DNA of 64,000 bases from Mycobacterium sp. EPa45 (GCF_001021385.1 NZ_CP011773.1:5766001-5830000), one strand, 5' to 3'; numbered from the stretch's first letter, positions 28,875-37,500 are shown. Translations and numbers: made by a program. Notes: a model not told the origin generated them from the letters alone.

Positions 28875-30659
28875 TCAGGCGTAGTCGAAGTGCGTCGAGC
28901 CCATGCCGTCGGGTGTGGTGTAGTCGAGGTACACCGGGCCAATCTGGTACGGGATGTACCCGGTGTTGATGAGCCCGCTCGTGATCACCAATGGCGAATT
29001 GAGCGAGTTGACGGTGTAGGAGTACAGCAGCACGCCGTCGGTGGTGTACACCGAAATCCTGACTCCCGAGTTCACATATGTGTACGGCTTGGATGGGTCT
29101 GTCGGGTTGGCCACCTGGTGGGTGTTCGACAGACCTACCTGGGACTGGAGGATCGTTCCGTACACGCCGCCCGAGTCGATGATCGCGGGGACCGTTGTCG
29201 GGGAACCGTTGTTGATCGCGACGTTCAGATAGGCATCGGGCGCGCCGGCTACCGACGTGCGGGTCGGCAGCGGATTGGGGCCGAAGACCATCACGCCGGC
29301 CAGACCGAGCAGCAAGCCCTGATAGAGGAACACGCCCTGGCTGAGGTCACCCGGCAGCGCCGTGGTCGGAAGGCCTTGCGGACCGGGACCCGCCGCGTTG
29401 GCGCCGATCCCGAGCACGCCGGAGGCGCCACCAAGCTGGTTGAAGAAGGCCAGGGCCTTCTTTGCATCGGCGGCGTCGACGATGTTGACGCCGGTCGGTC
29501 CGGAGACGATGCCGTTTCCGAAGTCGACCGTCGTCGTGTAGGTCGTGTAGGCGTAACTGAGCCCACCGCTGTAGCCGCCCGTACCGGTCCGGGTCGGCGA
29601 CCCGAGGGGTACGGCGTCACCCACCGAGGCCCGGGTAACGACCAGTCCCGACGAGCCGGTGTCGACGAGCACCGGAATGCTGGGGCCGCCGTTGATCGTG
29701 ATGTAGACGATCGGTTCGGTCGTCGAGCGCATGGACACCGGGACCACGGCGTAGACGCGGCTGTTGAGCGCGACGGTGCCGACAGCGTTCTGTACGGATG
29801 TGATCGCGCCGGTCCCCTCGAAGGCGCCGACCAGCGGGAGCAACAGTGCGGTGCTGTTGAGTGCGGTGGTGGCCAGCGTCGGCAGTAGCAGCGCACCGAG
29901 CAGACCAACCCCGGCAAGTTCGTGCACGATCGGAATGCCGGCGGTCGTGGCGTAGAGCGACTGCGCAGGTGTTATCGAGCTTCCCCAGGTATTCAGCGCC
30001 AACGCGGCCTGCGACAACAGAACCTGCGGGACGATCGACACCAGGCCCGCGGCGATGTTGCCGCTACCCCACGTCTGTTGCTGCAACTCCGATTGCGCCT
30101 GGGCGATCTGCTGCTGGGCCAGGCTCACCGCGACACTCGCGACCACCGGCGGCGTCGACGGCAGGAACGAAGTGGTGCCCGGCGTCGCGTTGGCGGCGGC
30201 GGGCGTGATCGTCACGGACGCCGCAGGCACGCGAGCGGAATGCCCGGTCGTCGCCGGGCTCGGCACGGCGGCAGCGGTCGTCGTGGTCGTCGTGGTCTCG
30301 ATGGCCGCAGTGTCGACGGCGGCCGCCGCGACAGGAGCGTTGCTAGCCGCCGCAGATGATGCCTTGCGCGAGCTGACGTTTCCGCCTGACGAGGTCGCGG
30401 CGCCGTTGCGCGCCGAGTGTCCGGTGGCCTTCTTCGTGGCGGTCGAATCGGTGCTGTTCGACGACGTTGAGCTGCCCTCGGAGTTACTCGCCGAGGCCTT
30501 ACCCGCACCCGATCCGGCCCCGGTCTCCGCATAGGCGACAGCTGACCCGCTGGCCAGCGCGGCGCCGACACCCAGGGCCACGGCACCGGCGCCCAGCCAC
30601 GCGTATGGCTGGCGACGGCGTTGCCGAGCGCGGTGTGCACCCCGTTGGCTGTGCCTCAT
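28875..30659 (-). CDS. PecA-like secreted pepsin-type aspartic protease
   Basis: A 594-residue exported protein. The twin-arginine-looking N terminus (HRARQRRRQPYAW) is followed by a hydrophobic signal (LGAGAVALGVGAALASGSAVA) and a long Ala/Ser/Thr linker to about residue 170. A helical region (SLAQQQIAQAQSELQQQTWG) precedes the aspartic-protease domain, with active sites VLVDTGSSGLVV and, in the second lobe, IIDSGGVYGTI. This fits PecA, which processes PE domains of ESX-5-exported lipases; no PE domain is visible here. The start at 30659 was preferred to 30749 because AGGGGGA precedes it and the signal follows directly. Confidence 0.82.
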   Translation of the reverse strand: MRHSQRGAHRARQRRRQPYAWLGAGAVALGVGAALASGSAVAYAETGAGSGAGKASASNSEGSSTSSNSTDSTATKKATGHSARNGAATSSGGNVSSRKASSAAASNAPVAAAAVDTAAIETTTTTTTAAAVPSPATTGHSARVPAASVTITPAAANATPGTTSFLPSTPPVVASVAVSLAQQQIAQAQSELQQQTWGSGNIAAGLVSIVPQVLLSQAALALNTWGSSITPAQSLYATTAGIPIVHELAGVGLLGALLLPTLATTALNSTALLLPLVGAFEGTGAITSVQNAVGTVALNSRVYAVVPVSMRSTTEPIVYITINGGPSIPVLVDTGSSGLVVTRASVGDAVPLGSPTRTGTGGYSGGLSYAYTTYTTTVDFGNGIVSGPTGVNIVDAADAKKALAFFNQLGGASGVLGIGANAAGPGPQGLPTTALPGDLSQGVFLYQGLLLGLAGVMVFGPNPLPTRTSVAGAPDAYLNVAINNGSPTTVPAIIDSGGVYGTILQSQVGLSNTHQVANPTDPSKPYTYVNSGVRISVYTTDGVLLYSYTVNSLNSPLVITSGLINTGYIPYQIGPVYLDYTTPDGMGSTHFDYA

Positions 30660-30813
30660 GGTTCCCCCTGTATTCCAACCGCAATCGCCTAGCTGAGATT
30701 CTCCTAAGCGAGTTTGCTGAGTGTCTACCACAATTTGCCGCGGCGGCAATAGCCAACCCGCCCGATGATCACGACATTGATCGAGCGGTCACGCCCGAGA
30801 TTCGATTCAACCC

Positions 30814-31167
30814 CTAGTTGGCGAATTGCAGCGTGATCACCGCGTCGCCGGCAATGACCTGGCCTGGCGCCGGTATCTGCGCGGCGATCTGATTCTTCCG
30901 GTAGGGCGAGTTCGGCAGGTCCGGGGCCTTCGAGAGGACACCCGTCCACCCCAGCGTCCGAAGCGCCGGTTCGGCGTCCGTCCAATACATACCCCGCAGT
31001 TCCGGCATGACGATGACGGCCTGGGGATGCGCTGTCACCGTTCGGGTCGGCGCCACCGTACTGGTGACCGGGGATTCAGTCGCGGCAACGGGTCGCCCGC
31101 CCAATGCGCACGCCCCGACAAGGCACGCCGTCGATGCCAAAATGATCAGTGCGGGTAGCGATTTCAC
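30814..31167 (-). CDS. PASTA-domain lipoprotein
   Basis: A 117-residue lipoprotein: signal ILASTACLVGAC with a lipobox Cys at about 20, a Thr/Val/Pro linker, then one PASTA domain (VIVMPELRGMYWTDAEPALR, LGWTG, then AAQIPAPGQVIAGDAVITLQF). PASTA domains usually bind peptidoglycan or lipid II. GTG at 31167 overlaps the stop of the upstream polymerase gene by 4 bp, implying translational coupling with a DNA repair enzyme, which is unusual for a cell-wall lipoprotein. Confidence 0.85.
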   Translation of the reverse strand: MKSLPALIILASTACLVGACALGGRPVAATESPVTSTVAPTRTVTAHPQAVIVMPELRGMYWTDAEPALRTLGWTGVLSKAPDLPNSPYRKNQIAAQIPAPGQVIAGDAVITLQFAN

Positions 31168-32213
31168 GTCTTTGGGTTGCCGTGTTCGTCCCAGTTCTCC
31201 GCCACCTTCTTGCTCGGCTGGACGCGCGGAGGTTCGCCCGGCATCTTCGGGTAGCTCGGCGGGTAGGGCAGGTCGCCGAGACCGCGCTCCTCGTCGGCGG
31301 CGACCATTTCCAGCAGCGAATCAATCGAGTGCGCAACCGAATCCATCTCAGCCATCGGGTCGCCACGCTCGGCGATCAACGCCGGGACGGTCGCGATGGT
31401 GAAGTCGTCGGGGTTGGCGTCTGCCAGCTCCCCCCACGTCAGCGGCGTCGAGACGGTGGCGATCGGCGTGGCCCGGACCGAGTACGCGCTGGCAAAGGTA
31501 CGGTCGCGGGCATTCTGGTTGTAGTCGATGAAGACCCGCTGGCCGCGCTCCTCCTTCCACCACGAGGTGGTCACCAACTCCGGTGCCCGGCGTTCGAGTT
31601 CACGCGCCAGCGCGATCCCGGCGCGGCGCACGGCGATGAAATCCCAGTCCTGCCGGATCCGCACGAACACGTGCACACCACGTCCGCCGGATGTCTTCGG
31701 ATAGCCGACCAATCCCAGCTCATCGAGCACCGGCTTGAGATAGTCGACAGCGATGGTGCGCGCTTCGACGAACCCGGTGCCCGGCTGGGGATCGAGGTCC
31801 ACCCGCAACTCATCGGGATGATCGGTGTCGGGGCAGCGAACCTGCCACGGGTGCAACGTGACTGTGCCCATCTGCGCGGCCCACACGATCGCCGACGGAT
31901 GGGTCACCTTCAACGCGTCCGCGGTACGCCCGGACGGAAACGTCACCCGGCAGGTCTCCAGATAATCCGGGCGCTTTTCGGGCACCCGCTTCTGGTAGAT
32001 CTCCTCGCCCTCGATGCCGTCCGGGAACCGCTGCAGGTGAGTCGGCCGGTCGCGCAACGCAGTCAACATCGGCCCGCTCGCAACGGTGCGGTAGTAGTCG
32101 ACGAGCTTGCCCTTGGTGCCGTTCGACCCCAGTTTGGGGAAGTACACCTTGTCCGGGTTGGTGAGCCGGACGGCGATACCGTCGACGTCGACCTCTTCGG
32201 CCTTGGACGCCAT
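31164..32213 (-). CDS. LigD-type primase-polymerase (PolDom)
   Basis: A 349-residue stand-alone polymerase domain equivalent to Rv3730c. Motifs of archaeo-eukaryotic primases are present: EVDVDGIAVRLTNPDKVYFP at the start, RVDLDPQPGTGFVEA with the two metal-binding aspartates, TSGGRGVHVFVRI and VFIDYNQNARDRTFASAYSV (third Asp). Such proteins extend or fill DNA ends with ribonucleotides in NHEJ and gap repair. No ligase or phosphoesterase domain is attached. The gene is divergent from ligC, so the two repair functions share a short 86-bp control region. Confidence 0.92.
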   Translation of the reverse strand: MASKAEEVDVDGIAVRLTNPDKVYFPKLGSNGTKGKLVDYYRTVASGPMLTALRDRPTHLQRFPDGIEGEEIYQKRVPEKRPDYLETCRVTFPSGRTADALKVTHPSAIVWAAQMGTVTLHPWQVRCPDTDHPDELRVDLDPQPGTGFVEARTIAVDYLKPVLDELGLVGYPKTSGGRGVHVFVRIRQDWDFIAVRRAGIALARELERRAPELVTTSWWKEERGQRVFIDYNQNARDRTFASAYSVRATPIATVSTPLTWGELADANPDDFTIATVPALIAERGDPMAEMDSVAHSIDSLLEMVAADEERGLGDLPYPPSYPKMPGEPPRVQPSKKVAENWDEHGNPKT

Positions 32214-32299
32214 CAGCGTGACGGGTTGAATTGAGGTCTGCTCACGCTATTCAACCTACTAGCGCAACGCCAACCAGCACACGAGACGAGAATGAACCG

Positions 32300-33364
32300 A
32301 TGCAGTTGCCCGTCAATCCCCCGGTGTCGCCGATGCTCGCAAAGGCAGCGCGGACCATCCCGCCCGACGCGTCCTACGAGCCGAAGTGGGACGGTTTTCG
32401 GTCGGTGTGCTTCCGAGACCGTGACGACGTCGTGCTGGGAAGCCGCAATGAGAAGCCGCTGACCCGATACTTCCCGGAGTTGGTCAGCGCCGCTCTTGCC
32501 GAGTTGCCGGAGCGCTGCGTGATCGACGGTGAGATCGTCATCGCCACCGGTGAGGGCTTGGATTTCGAGGCGCTGCAGCAACGGGTCCACCCCGCGGACT
32601 CGAGAGTCCGGATGCTCGCCGCGAAGACGCCCGCAGCATTCGTCGCGTTCGATCTGCTCGCGTTGGGAGACGAGGATTTCACCGGCCGGCCGTTCAGCGA
32701 GCGGCGCGCCGCGCTGGTGGAGGCGTTGGCAGACGTCGGGCCGTCGTTTCACGTCACCCCCGCCACGACCGATCCGGCGACCGCGCAGCGGTGGTTCTCC
32801 GAATTCGAGGGAGCCGGGCTGGACGGAGTGATCGCAAAGCCGCTGACGATCACCTACCAACCCGACAAACGGGTGATGTTCAAAATCAAGCACGAGCGGA
32901 CGGCTGACTGTGTGGTTGCCGGTTACCGAGTGCACAAGTCGAGCGACGACGCCATCGGGTCGTTGCTGCTCGGCCTCTACAACGACGACGGGGTGCTGGC
33001 GCCGGTGGGCGTCATCGGCGCATTCCCGATGGCCGAGCGGCGACGCCTATTCAACGAACTGCAGTCCCTGGTAACGCAATTCGAGAATCATCCATGGAAC
33101 TGGGCAGCACTCGAGTCGGGCGAACGCACACCACAGAAGAATGCCGGGTCGCGATGGAACGCCGGCAAAGATCTCTCATTCGTTCCGCTGCGGCCCGAGC
33201 GCGTGGTCGAGGTGCGCTACGACCACATGGAGGGTGAGCGGTTCCGGCACACCGCTCAATTCAACCGCTGGCGGCCCGATCGCGACCCGCGCTCGTGCAC
33301 CTACGAGCAGCTCGAGCAACCAGTGACCTTCAGCCTCAGCGACATCGTGCCCGGGCTCGGTTAG
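32300..33364 (+). CDS. ligC: ATP-dependent DNA ligase LigC
   Basis: A 354-residue ATP-dependent ligase matching LigC (Rv3731). The adenylation lysine is in YEPKWDGFRSVCF (KxDG). Further nucleotidyltransferase motifs are RCVIDGEIVIA, AFVAFDLLAL, LDGVIAKPL and VMFKIKHERTADCVVAGYR. The OB-fold follows (LLLGLYNDDGVLAPVGVIGA). The ATG at 32300 gives the MQLPVNPPVSPMLA start shared by LigC proteins; the longer frame to 32231 lies in the promoter region. LigC acts in excision-type repair. It ends directly against the convergent DUF302 gene with no space between stops. Confidence 0.95.
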   Translation: MQLPVNPPVSPMLAKAARTIPPDASYEPKWDGFRSVCFRDRDDVVLGSRNEKPLTRYFPELVSAALAELPERCVIDGEIVIATGEGLDFEALQQRVHPADSRVRMLAAKTPAAFVAFDLLALGDEDFTGRPFSERRAALVEALADVGPSFHVTPATTDPATAQRWFSEFEGAGLDGVIAKPLTITYQPDKRVMFKIKHERTADCVVAGYRVHKSSDDAIGSLLLGLYNDDGVLAPVGVIGAFPMAERRRLFNELQSLVTQFENHPWNWAALESGERTPQKNAGSRWNAGKDLSFVPLRPERVVEVRYDHMEGERFRHTAQFNRWRPDRDPRSCTYEQLEQPVTFSLSDIVPGLG

Positions 33365-33763
33365 TTAGTCACTCAGCGCCGCGATAGCGGCTTTGAGTTT
33401 GTCGGCGACTTCCTGGGCGACCGGCTGCAGTTGTGGTTCTTCGGTCACGTCGACGAGCAGCTGAGGGTTCATCGCCTCGACGAGAGTGCTGTCCGGGTCA
33501 TCGGGGTTGCTCCGCACCACGACATTGCACGGCAGCAACAGGCCTATCTGGCGGTCCACCTCGATCGCCCGGTGGGCCAATGGCGGGTTGCAGGCACCGA
33601 GGATCAGGTAGTTCTCCATGTCCTCGTTCAGCTTGTTCTTCATCGTCGCCTTCACGTCGATTTCGGTGAGGACACCGAAACCTTGATCGCCCAACGCCTT
33701 TCGTGTTCGAGCAACTGCATCGTCGAAGGGCATTCGAAGGGTGGCCGCCAATGCGATACTCAT
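33365..33763 (-). CDS. DUF302 family protein
   Basis: A 132-residue cytosolic protein with the DUF302 pattern: MPFDDAVARTRKALGDQGFG, VLTEIDVKATMKNKLNEDME, then YLILGACNPPLAHRAIEVDR and LLPCNVVVR. Two conserved cysteines (GACNPP and LPCNVV) are kept. It lies 22 bp downstream of a CstR-type repressor gene on the same strand, in a locus for persulfide handling. A role in binding reactive sulfur or thiols is inferred from this context; the biochemical function of DUF302 is not established. Confidence 0.88.
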   Translation of the reverse strand: MSIALAATLRMPFDDAVARTRKALGDQGFGVLTEIDVKATMKNKLNEDMENYLILGACNPPLAHRAIEVDRQIGLLLPCNVVVRSNPDDPDSTLVEAMNPQLLVDVTEEPQLQPVAQEVADKLKAAIAALSD

Positions 33764-33785
33764 GATGTCTCCTTTGTCGACCGGG

Positions 33786-34067
<282 letters not shown>

Positions 34068-34089
34068 TCATTCCGCTGCTTAGTTCATA

Positions 34090-34105
34090 TTACCCGCGGG
34101 GGTAT
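34090..34105. promoter_or_regulatory. CstR operator candidate O1
   Basis: TTACCC-GCGG-GGGTAT is a 6-4-6 inverted repeat with one mismatch. It overlaps TAATAT (minus strand, 34092-34087), the likely -10 of the repressor gene. Confidence 0.7.
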
Positions 34106-34159
34106 CACAGGTCGACACAACCGCCGCTACGGCACCAGCATTCCCGGGCCGGCGACATC

Positions 34160-34188
34160 TTGCTGCAGTATACGCCTGGGGGTATGGT
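34160..34188 (+). promoter_or_regulatory. Promoter of the persulfide dioxygenase operon
   Basis: TTGCTG (34160-34165) and TATGGT (34183-34188) are separated by exactly 17 bp. Operator O2 fills the spacer and enters the -10, so bound repressor would exclude RNA polymerase. Transcription would start near 34195, about 120 bases before the ATG. Confidence 0.65.
34170..34185. promoter_or_regulatory. CstR operator candidate O2
   Basis: ATACGC-CTGG-GGGTAT, a 6-4-6 repeat with one mismatch, lying between the -35 and -10 of the dioxygenase promoter. Confidence 0.7.
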
Positions 34189-34204
34189 AACGGGCGGATC
34201 CGGT

Positions 34205-34220
34205 ATACCCACCCAGGTAT
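34205..34220. promoter_or_regulatory. CstR operator candidate O3
   Basis: ATACCC-ACCC-AGGTAT, a 6-4-6 repeat with one mismatch, centred 35 bp after O2 and downstream of the predicted transcription start. Confidence 0.7.
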
Positions 34221-34238
34221 GCCCACGCTCGGGAATAT

Positions 34239-34254
34239 ATACCCTATGGGGTAT
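34239..34254. promoter_or_regulatory. CstR operator candidate O4 (perfect)
   Basis: ATACCC-TATG-GGGTAT is a perfect 6-4-6 inverted repeat, centred 34 bp after O3. The near-equal spacing of O2, O3 and O4 suggests cooperative binding by the tetrameric repressor. Confidence 0.75.
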
Positions 34255-34312
34255 GTATCTATGGGTGACGGGCCGCCCCCGCGGCGGCCGAGAAGGACCG
34301 AAAGGAACGCCC

Positions 34313-35692
34313 ATGATCTTGGAGCAGTACTACATCGAATGCCTGTCGCATGCGTCCTACCTGGTCGGTGACGAGACGACCGGCCGCGCGGTCGTGGTCG
34401 ACCCACGCCGCGATATCACTGACTATTTGGCCGATGCGAAGAAGTACGGACTGTCCATCGAAGGTGTGATCAACACCCACTTCCACGCCGACTTCGTCTC
34501 CGGACATCTGGAACTGGTCGATGCGACCGGCGCGTGGATCGGCTTCGGCGAGGCAGCCGAGACCGACTATCCGATTCGCCGGCTGGCCGACGGGCAGCAC
34601 CTGTCACTGGGCGAGGTGGACCTCGAGATCCTGTCCACCCCGGGCCACACCTGGGAATCGATCAGCGTGCTCATTCGCGAGCGCACCGGGGCCGATCCCG
34701 TTGCCGTGCTGACCGGCGATTCGCTGTTCATCGGCGACGTCGGCCGACCGGACCTGGTGAACATCGGGGACAGCACGACCAGCGAGTTGGCCGCGGCGAT
34801 GTATCACACGATCCACGACAGGCTTCTCCAACTACCCGACAGCGTGGCGGTGATGCCTGCCCACGGGGCCGGGTCGTCGTGCGGGAAGAATCTTTCTGCG
34901 GAACTTATTTCGACCATTGGCGAGCAACGCATCAGCAATCCGTCGGTGCAGCCGATGAGTGAACAAGCCTTCGTCGAGCTGATCACGTCAGGACAGCCCG
35001 CCGCACCGGCGTACTTCGCGTCCGACGCCGCGATGAACAAACGAGTTCACCCCTTACTGAGGCCTGACCGCACAGTGCCCGAGATGACACCACGCCAGAT
35101 TCGAGAGGCACTCGATTCCGGTGTGCGGATCGTCGATGCGCGCACCGTCGAGGATTTCGCCATCGGGCATCTGCGCGGGTCGATCAACGTCGGGTTCGAC
35201 GGTCGCTTCGCCGAAACCGGCGGCATGGTGGCCGAGGTGGGCGAGCAGATTGCGCTGATCACCTATCCGGGTGAGGAGCAGCAGGCCGCGTTGCGGCTGG
35301 CACGCATCGGCTCAGACCACTCGATCGGGTACCTGAATGTGGGTCGCGACGGCCGGTTCCCCGCCGAACTTGCCGACTTGGTTCAGGTCGCAGCCCGGAC
35401 CACCGCAACCGAGCTGGCTGACCTGCTCGCCGAGGATGCGGTAACGCTGATCGACATCCGCAACCCCGGTGAGCGCACTGGTGGTGCGATCGCAAACTCA
35501 ATGCATATCCCGCTCGCCCAGTTACGCCTTCGGATCGATGAGGTTCCCACCGACAAGCCGGTCGTGGTGCATTGTGCGGGCGGCTGGCGCTCCAGCGTGG
35601 CGGCCTCACTGTTGCGGGCCAACGGCATTCGGAAAGTGTCGGACCTACAGGGCGGCTACAACGCGTGGGCCGAAGCGTACGCGACGTTGTGA
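34313..35692 (+). CDS. Persulfide dioxygenase-rhodanese fusion (CstB-like)
   Basis: A 459-residue fusion. Residues 1-250 are an ETHE1-like metallo-beta-lactamase fold with the Fe site THFHADFVSGH (His56, His58, Asp60, His65), PGHTWES, GDSLFIGDVGRPD and MPAHGAGSSCGK. Residues about 265-355 are a rhodanese domain whose active Cys is missing (the ITYPGEEQQ loop). Residues about 365-455 are a second rhodanese with an active Cys421 in VVHCAGGWRSS. CstB-type enzymes oxidise persulfides to sulfite and transfer sulfur to thiosulfate. The start at 34313 has AAAGGA upstream; the longer frame from 34160 would run through the operators. It is the first gene of a probable three-gene operon. Confidence 0.93.
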   Translation: MILEQYYIECLSHASYLVGDETTGRAVVVDPRRDITDYLADAKKYGLSIEGVINTHFHADFVSGHLELVDATGAWIGFGEAAETDYPIRRLADGQHLSLGEVDLEILSTPGHTWESISVLIRERTGADPVAVLTGDSLFIGDVGRPDLVNIGDSTTSELAAAMYHTIHDRLLQLPDSVAVMPAHGAGSSCGKNLSAELISTIGEQRISNPSVQPMSEQAFVELITSGQPAAPAYFASDAAMNKRVHPLLRPDRTVPEMTPRQIREALDSGVRIVDARTVEDFAIGHLRGSINVGFDGRFAETGGMVAEVGEQIALITYPGEEQQAALRLARIGSDHSIGYLNVGRDGRFPAELADLVQVAARTTATELADLLAEDAVTLIDIRNPGERTGGAIANSMHIPLAQLRLRIDEVPTDKPVVVHCAGGWRSSVAASLLRANGIRKVSDLQGGYNAWAEAYATL

Positions 35693-35719
35693 CCGCGGCA
35701 ATCTGAGAGGAGTTCGAGT

Positions 35720-35878
35720 ATGTGCTATGCCGTCAAGTGTCGAGTCTGCGGCAAGACGACGTGGGATGGCTGCGGCCGACATAGTCAAGACGTGATGCGG
35801 TCCATACTGCCAGCACAGCGATGTCAATGCGCAGAACGCGAAAACCGGGACCGGAACTCGTCATGGCAGTCGCAGTAG
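35720..35878 (+). CDS. Small CxxC protein (52 aa) in the persulfide operon
   Basis: An ATG preceded by GAGAGGAG opens a 52-codon frame: MCYAVKCRVCGKTTWDGCGR, then HSQDVMRSILPAQ and RCQCAE. Six cysteines, in CxxC-, GCG- and CxC-type pairs, plus a His give a zinc-ribbon or persulfide-carrying appearance. It begins 27 bp after the dioxygenase stop and overlaps the transporter start, so it is in the operon. Short proteins with a CGKTTW-GCG motif occur in other actinobacteria to my recollection, without known function. It may act as a zinc ribbon, sulfur carrier or chaperone. The last 15 residues, beyond CAE, overlap the next gene and may be poorly conserved. Confidence 0.7.
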   Translation: MCYAVKCRVCGKTTWDGCGRHSQDVMRSILPAQRCQCAERENRDRNSSWQSQ

Positions 35879-36636
35879 GTCTTTCCCTCGGTGCACTGAT
35901 CGGTCTGCTGCTGGGATTGCTCGGCGGCGGGGGTTCCATACTCGCCGTTCCGGCGCTGATCTATGGATTGAAGTTTGATGTCCAACAAGCGATTCCGATA
36001 TCGCTGATCGTCGTCGCCTCGGCATCAGCGGTCGGGGTGTTGCCGAAAATCCGCGCGGGTCAGGTCCGCTGGCGAATGGCGGTGATCTTCGCCGCGGCCG
36101 GAATTCCGGCCGCGATCGTCGGCAGCGCCATCAGCCGTCATCTGGCTCAGCCGCTGGTCCTGGTCGGTTTCGCGGTCGTCATGGTGGCTGCTGGCGTCCG
36201 CATGCTGGCCGATCAGGGCACCACCGGGACGGCCTGCAAAATCGATGCGGGACAAGTGAACTGGCGGCGCTGCGCACCTCGGTCGATCGGGGCCGGGCTG
36301 CTGGTCGGCCTGCTCACGGGGCTGTTCGGTGTCGGCGGCGGGTTTCTCATCATTCCGGCATTGGTGGTCATGCTCGGTGTCGAGATGTCGACCGCCATCG
36401 GCACCTCGTTGGTGATCATCATCGCCAACTCTGCGGCCGGCATTGTTTCCCATCTTCAGGTGATCAGCGTCGACTGGCAGGTCACCGCAGCGTTCGTCGG
36501 ATCTGCGATGGCGGCATCGCTGGCCGCCGGCTACTTCGGCACCAACACCGACACCACACGCCTGCGGCGCTGGTTTGCCTACCTGGTGCTCGCCGTGGCC
36601 GGCTACGTGTTGATCGACACGTTCGTCGTCGGCTGA
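35863..36636 (+). CDS. TauE/SafE (TSUP) sulfite/sulfur-compound exporter
   Basis: A 257-residue membrane protein with about eight segments and the two family repeats: SLGALIGLLLGLLGGGGSIL then VPALIYG, and LVGLLTGLFGVGGGFLIIPA. TSUP proteins export sulfite, sulfoacetate or thiosulfate; in Staphylococcus a TauE is part of the CstR regulon. Here it would remove the sulfite or thiosulfate made by the dioxygenase-rhodanese. The ATG at 35863 places the first helix at the N terminus; an upstream ATG at 35821 adds 14 basic residues and cannot be excluded. It overlaps the small CxxC gene. Confidence 0.9.
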   Translation: MAVAVGLSLGALIGLLLGLLGGGGSILAVPALIYGLKFDVQQAIPISLIVVASASAVGVLPKIRAGQVRWRMAVIFAAAGIPAAIVGSAISRHLAQPLVLVGFAVVMVAAGVRMLADQGTTGTACKIDAGQVNWRRCAPRSIGAGLLVGLLTGLFGVGGGFLIIPALVVMLGVEMSTAIGTSLVIIIANSAAGIVSHLQVISVDWQVTAAFVGSAMAASLAAGYFGTNTDTTRLRRWFAYLVLAVAGYVLIDTFVVG

Positions 36637-36649
36637 GCCGCGGGCCCGA

Positions 36650-37138
36650 TTAGTCGAGCGAACCGGGTGGGCGAGACACGCACTGCGCGGAGTACAGCTC
36701 GACACCCAGCTTGTCCATCAGCTCCAACTGCGTTTCCAGGTAGTCGATGTGATGCTCTTCGTCGGCGACGATGTCCTCGAAGAGATTGGCGGTGGTGGAG
36801 TCCTGTTTCTCACGGCACAACACGATCGCCGGCTTCAACCGGTTGACCACCTCGTACTCGAGCGCCAAGTCACTCTCGAACTGTTCGCGGATCGTCTGAC
36901 CGATGTTCAGGGTGCCGATCCGCTGGTAGTTGGGGAGCCCGTCGAGGATCAGGATCCGATCGGTCACGCGCTCGGCATGGCGCATCTCGTCGAACGACTC
37001 GTCCCTTGTGTGCTTGGCCAGCTCCGTGAAGCCCCAGTTGTCCTGCATCTTCGAGTGCAGGAAGTACTGATTGATGGCGGTCAGTTCCGAGGTCAGCTGC
37101 TGATTCAGGAGCGTGAGAATCTCGCTGTCGCCTTGCAT
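36650..37138 (-). CDS. bfr: Bacterioferritin
   Basis: A 162-residue four-helix iron-storage protein. The di-iron ferroxidase ligands appear in LTSELTAINQYFLH, DESFDEMRHAERVTDRILIL and the C-terminal DIVADEEHHIDYLETQLELM. The haem-ligand methionine is expected in the helix around DEMRHAE/ILILDG. It assembles as a 24-mer cage. AGGAG precedes the ATG. It diverges from irtA across a 411-bp gap that carries an IdeR-like box near irtA. It converges with the TSUP gene with 13 bp between. Confidence 0.95.
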   Translation of the reverse strand: MQGDSEILTLLNQQLTSELTAINQYFLHSKMQDNWGFTELAKHTRDESFDEMRHAERVTDRILILDGLPNYQRIGTLNIGQTIREQFESDLALEYEVVNRLKPAIVLCREKQDSTTANLFEDIVADEEHHIDYLETQLELMDKLGVELYSAQCVSRPPGSLD

Positions 37139-37165
37139 GAATTTCTCCTGTCATCGCAGTGGCGC

Positions 37166-37191
37166 CGCAATTCGCATACTGCAGAATTGCG
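37166..37191 (-). promoter_or_regulatory. Inverted repeat upstream of bfr
   Basis: CGCAATTC (37166-37173) and GAATTGCG (37184-37191) are perfect 8-bp arms around 10 bases, ending 28 bp before the bfr start. It may be a regulator site or an mRNA hairpin. Confidence 0.4.
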
Positions 37192-37500
37192 CCGGTTCTA
37201 CTCACTACCGCTTTCAGTGAACCTAGTACAGAATCACCGAGCCCATCCCGCTTCTGGGCTGGATCGGTGTTGTCGCGCTTGAACATTGGCACAATCAAGC
37301 CGGGGCGGCAAGGTAGTTGAGGCTTGGCTGTGTTTGATTCCGATACGGATGGTCTCGGCTTGGTATTCCGCTGAATAGGCGGCTGGCCCGGCCCGTCGGA
37401 CAACTCAGTTATTTCTGCTGACCTCACTATTGATTGCACACCGGTGGCCCGCTGCGCCGGACGCCCGTGGATCGAGGTGACCATGCGAACCCTCGGTTAG

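Noticed and set aside
28875..30659. PE-family protein
   Set aside because: No PE-type N-terminal helix pair was seen; only the aspartic protease and low-complexity linker.
36870..37484. Minus-strand frame in the bfr-irtA gap
   Set aside because: It enters bfr in a different frame and its composition in the gap is not protein-like.
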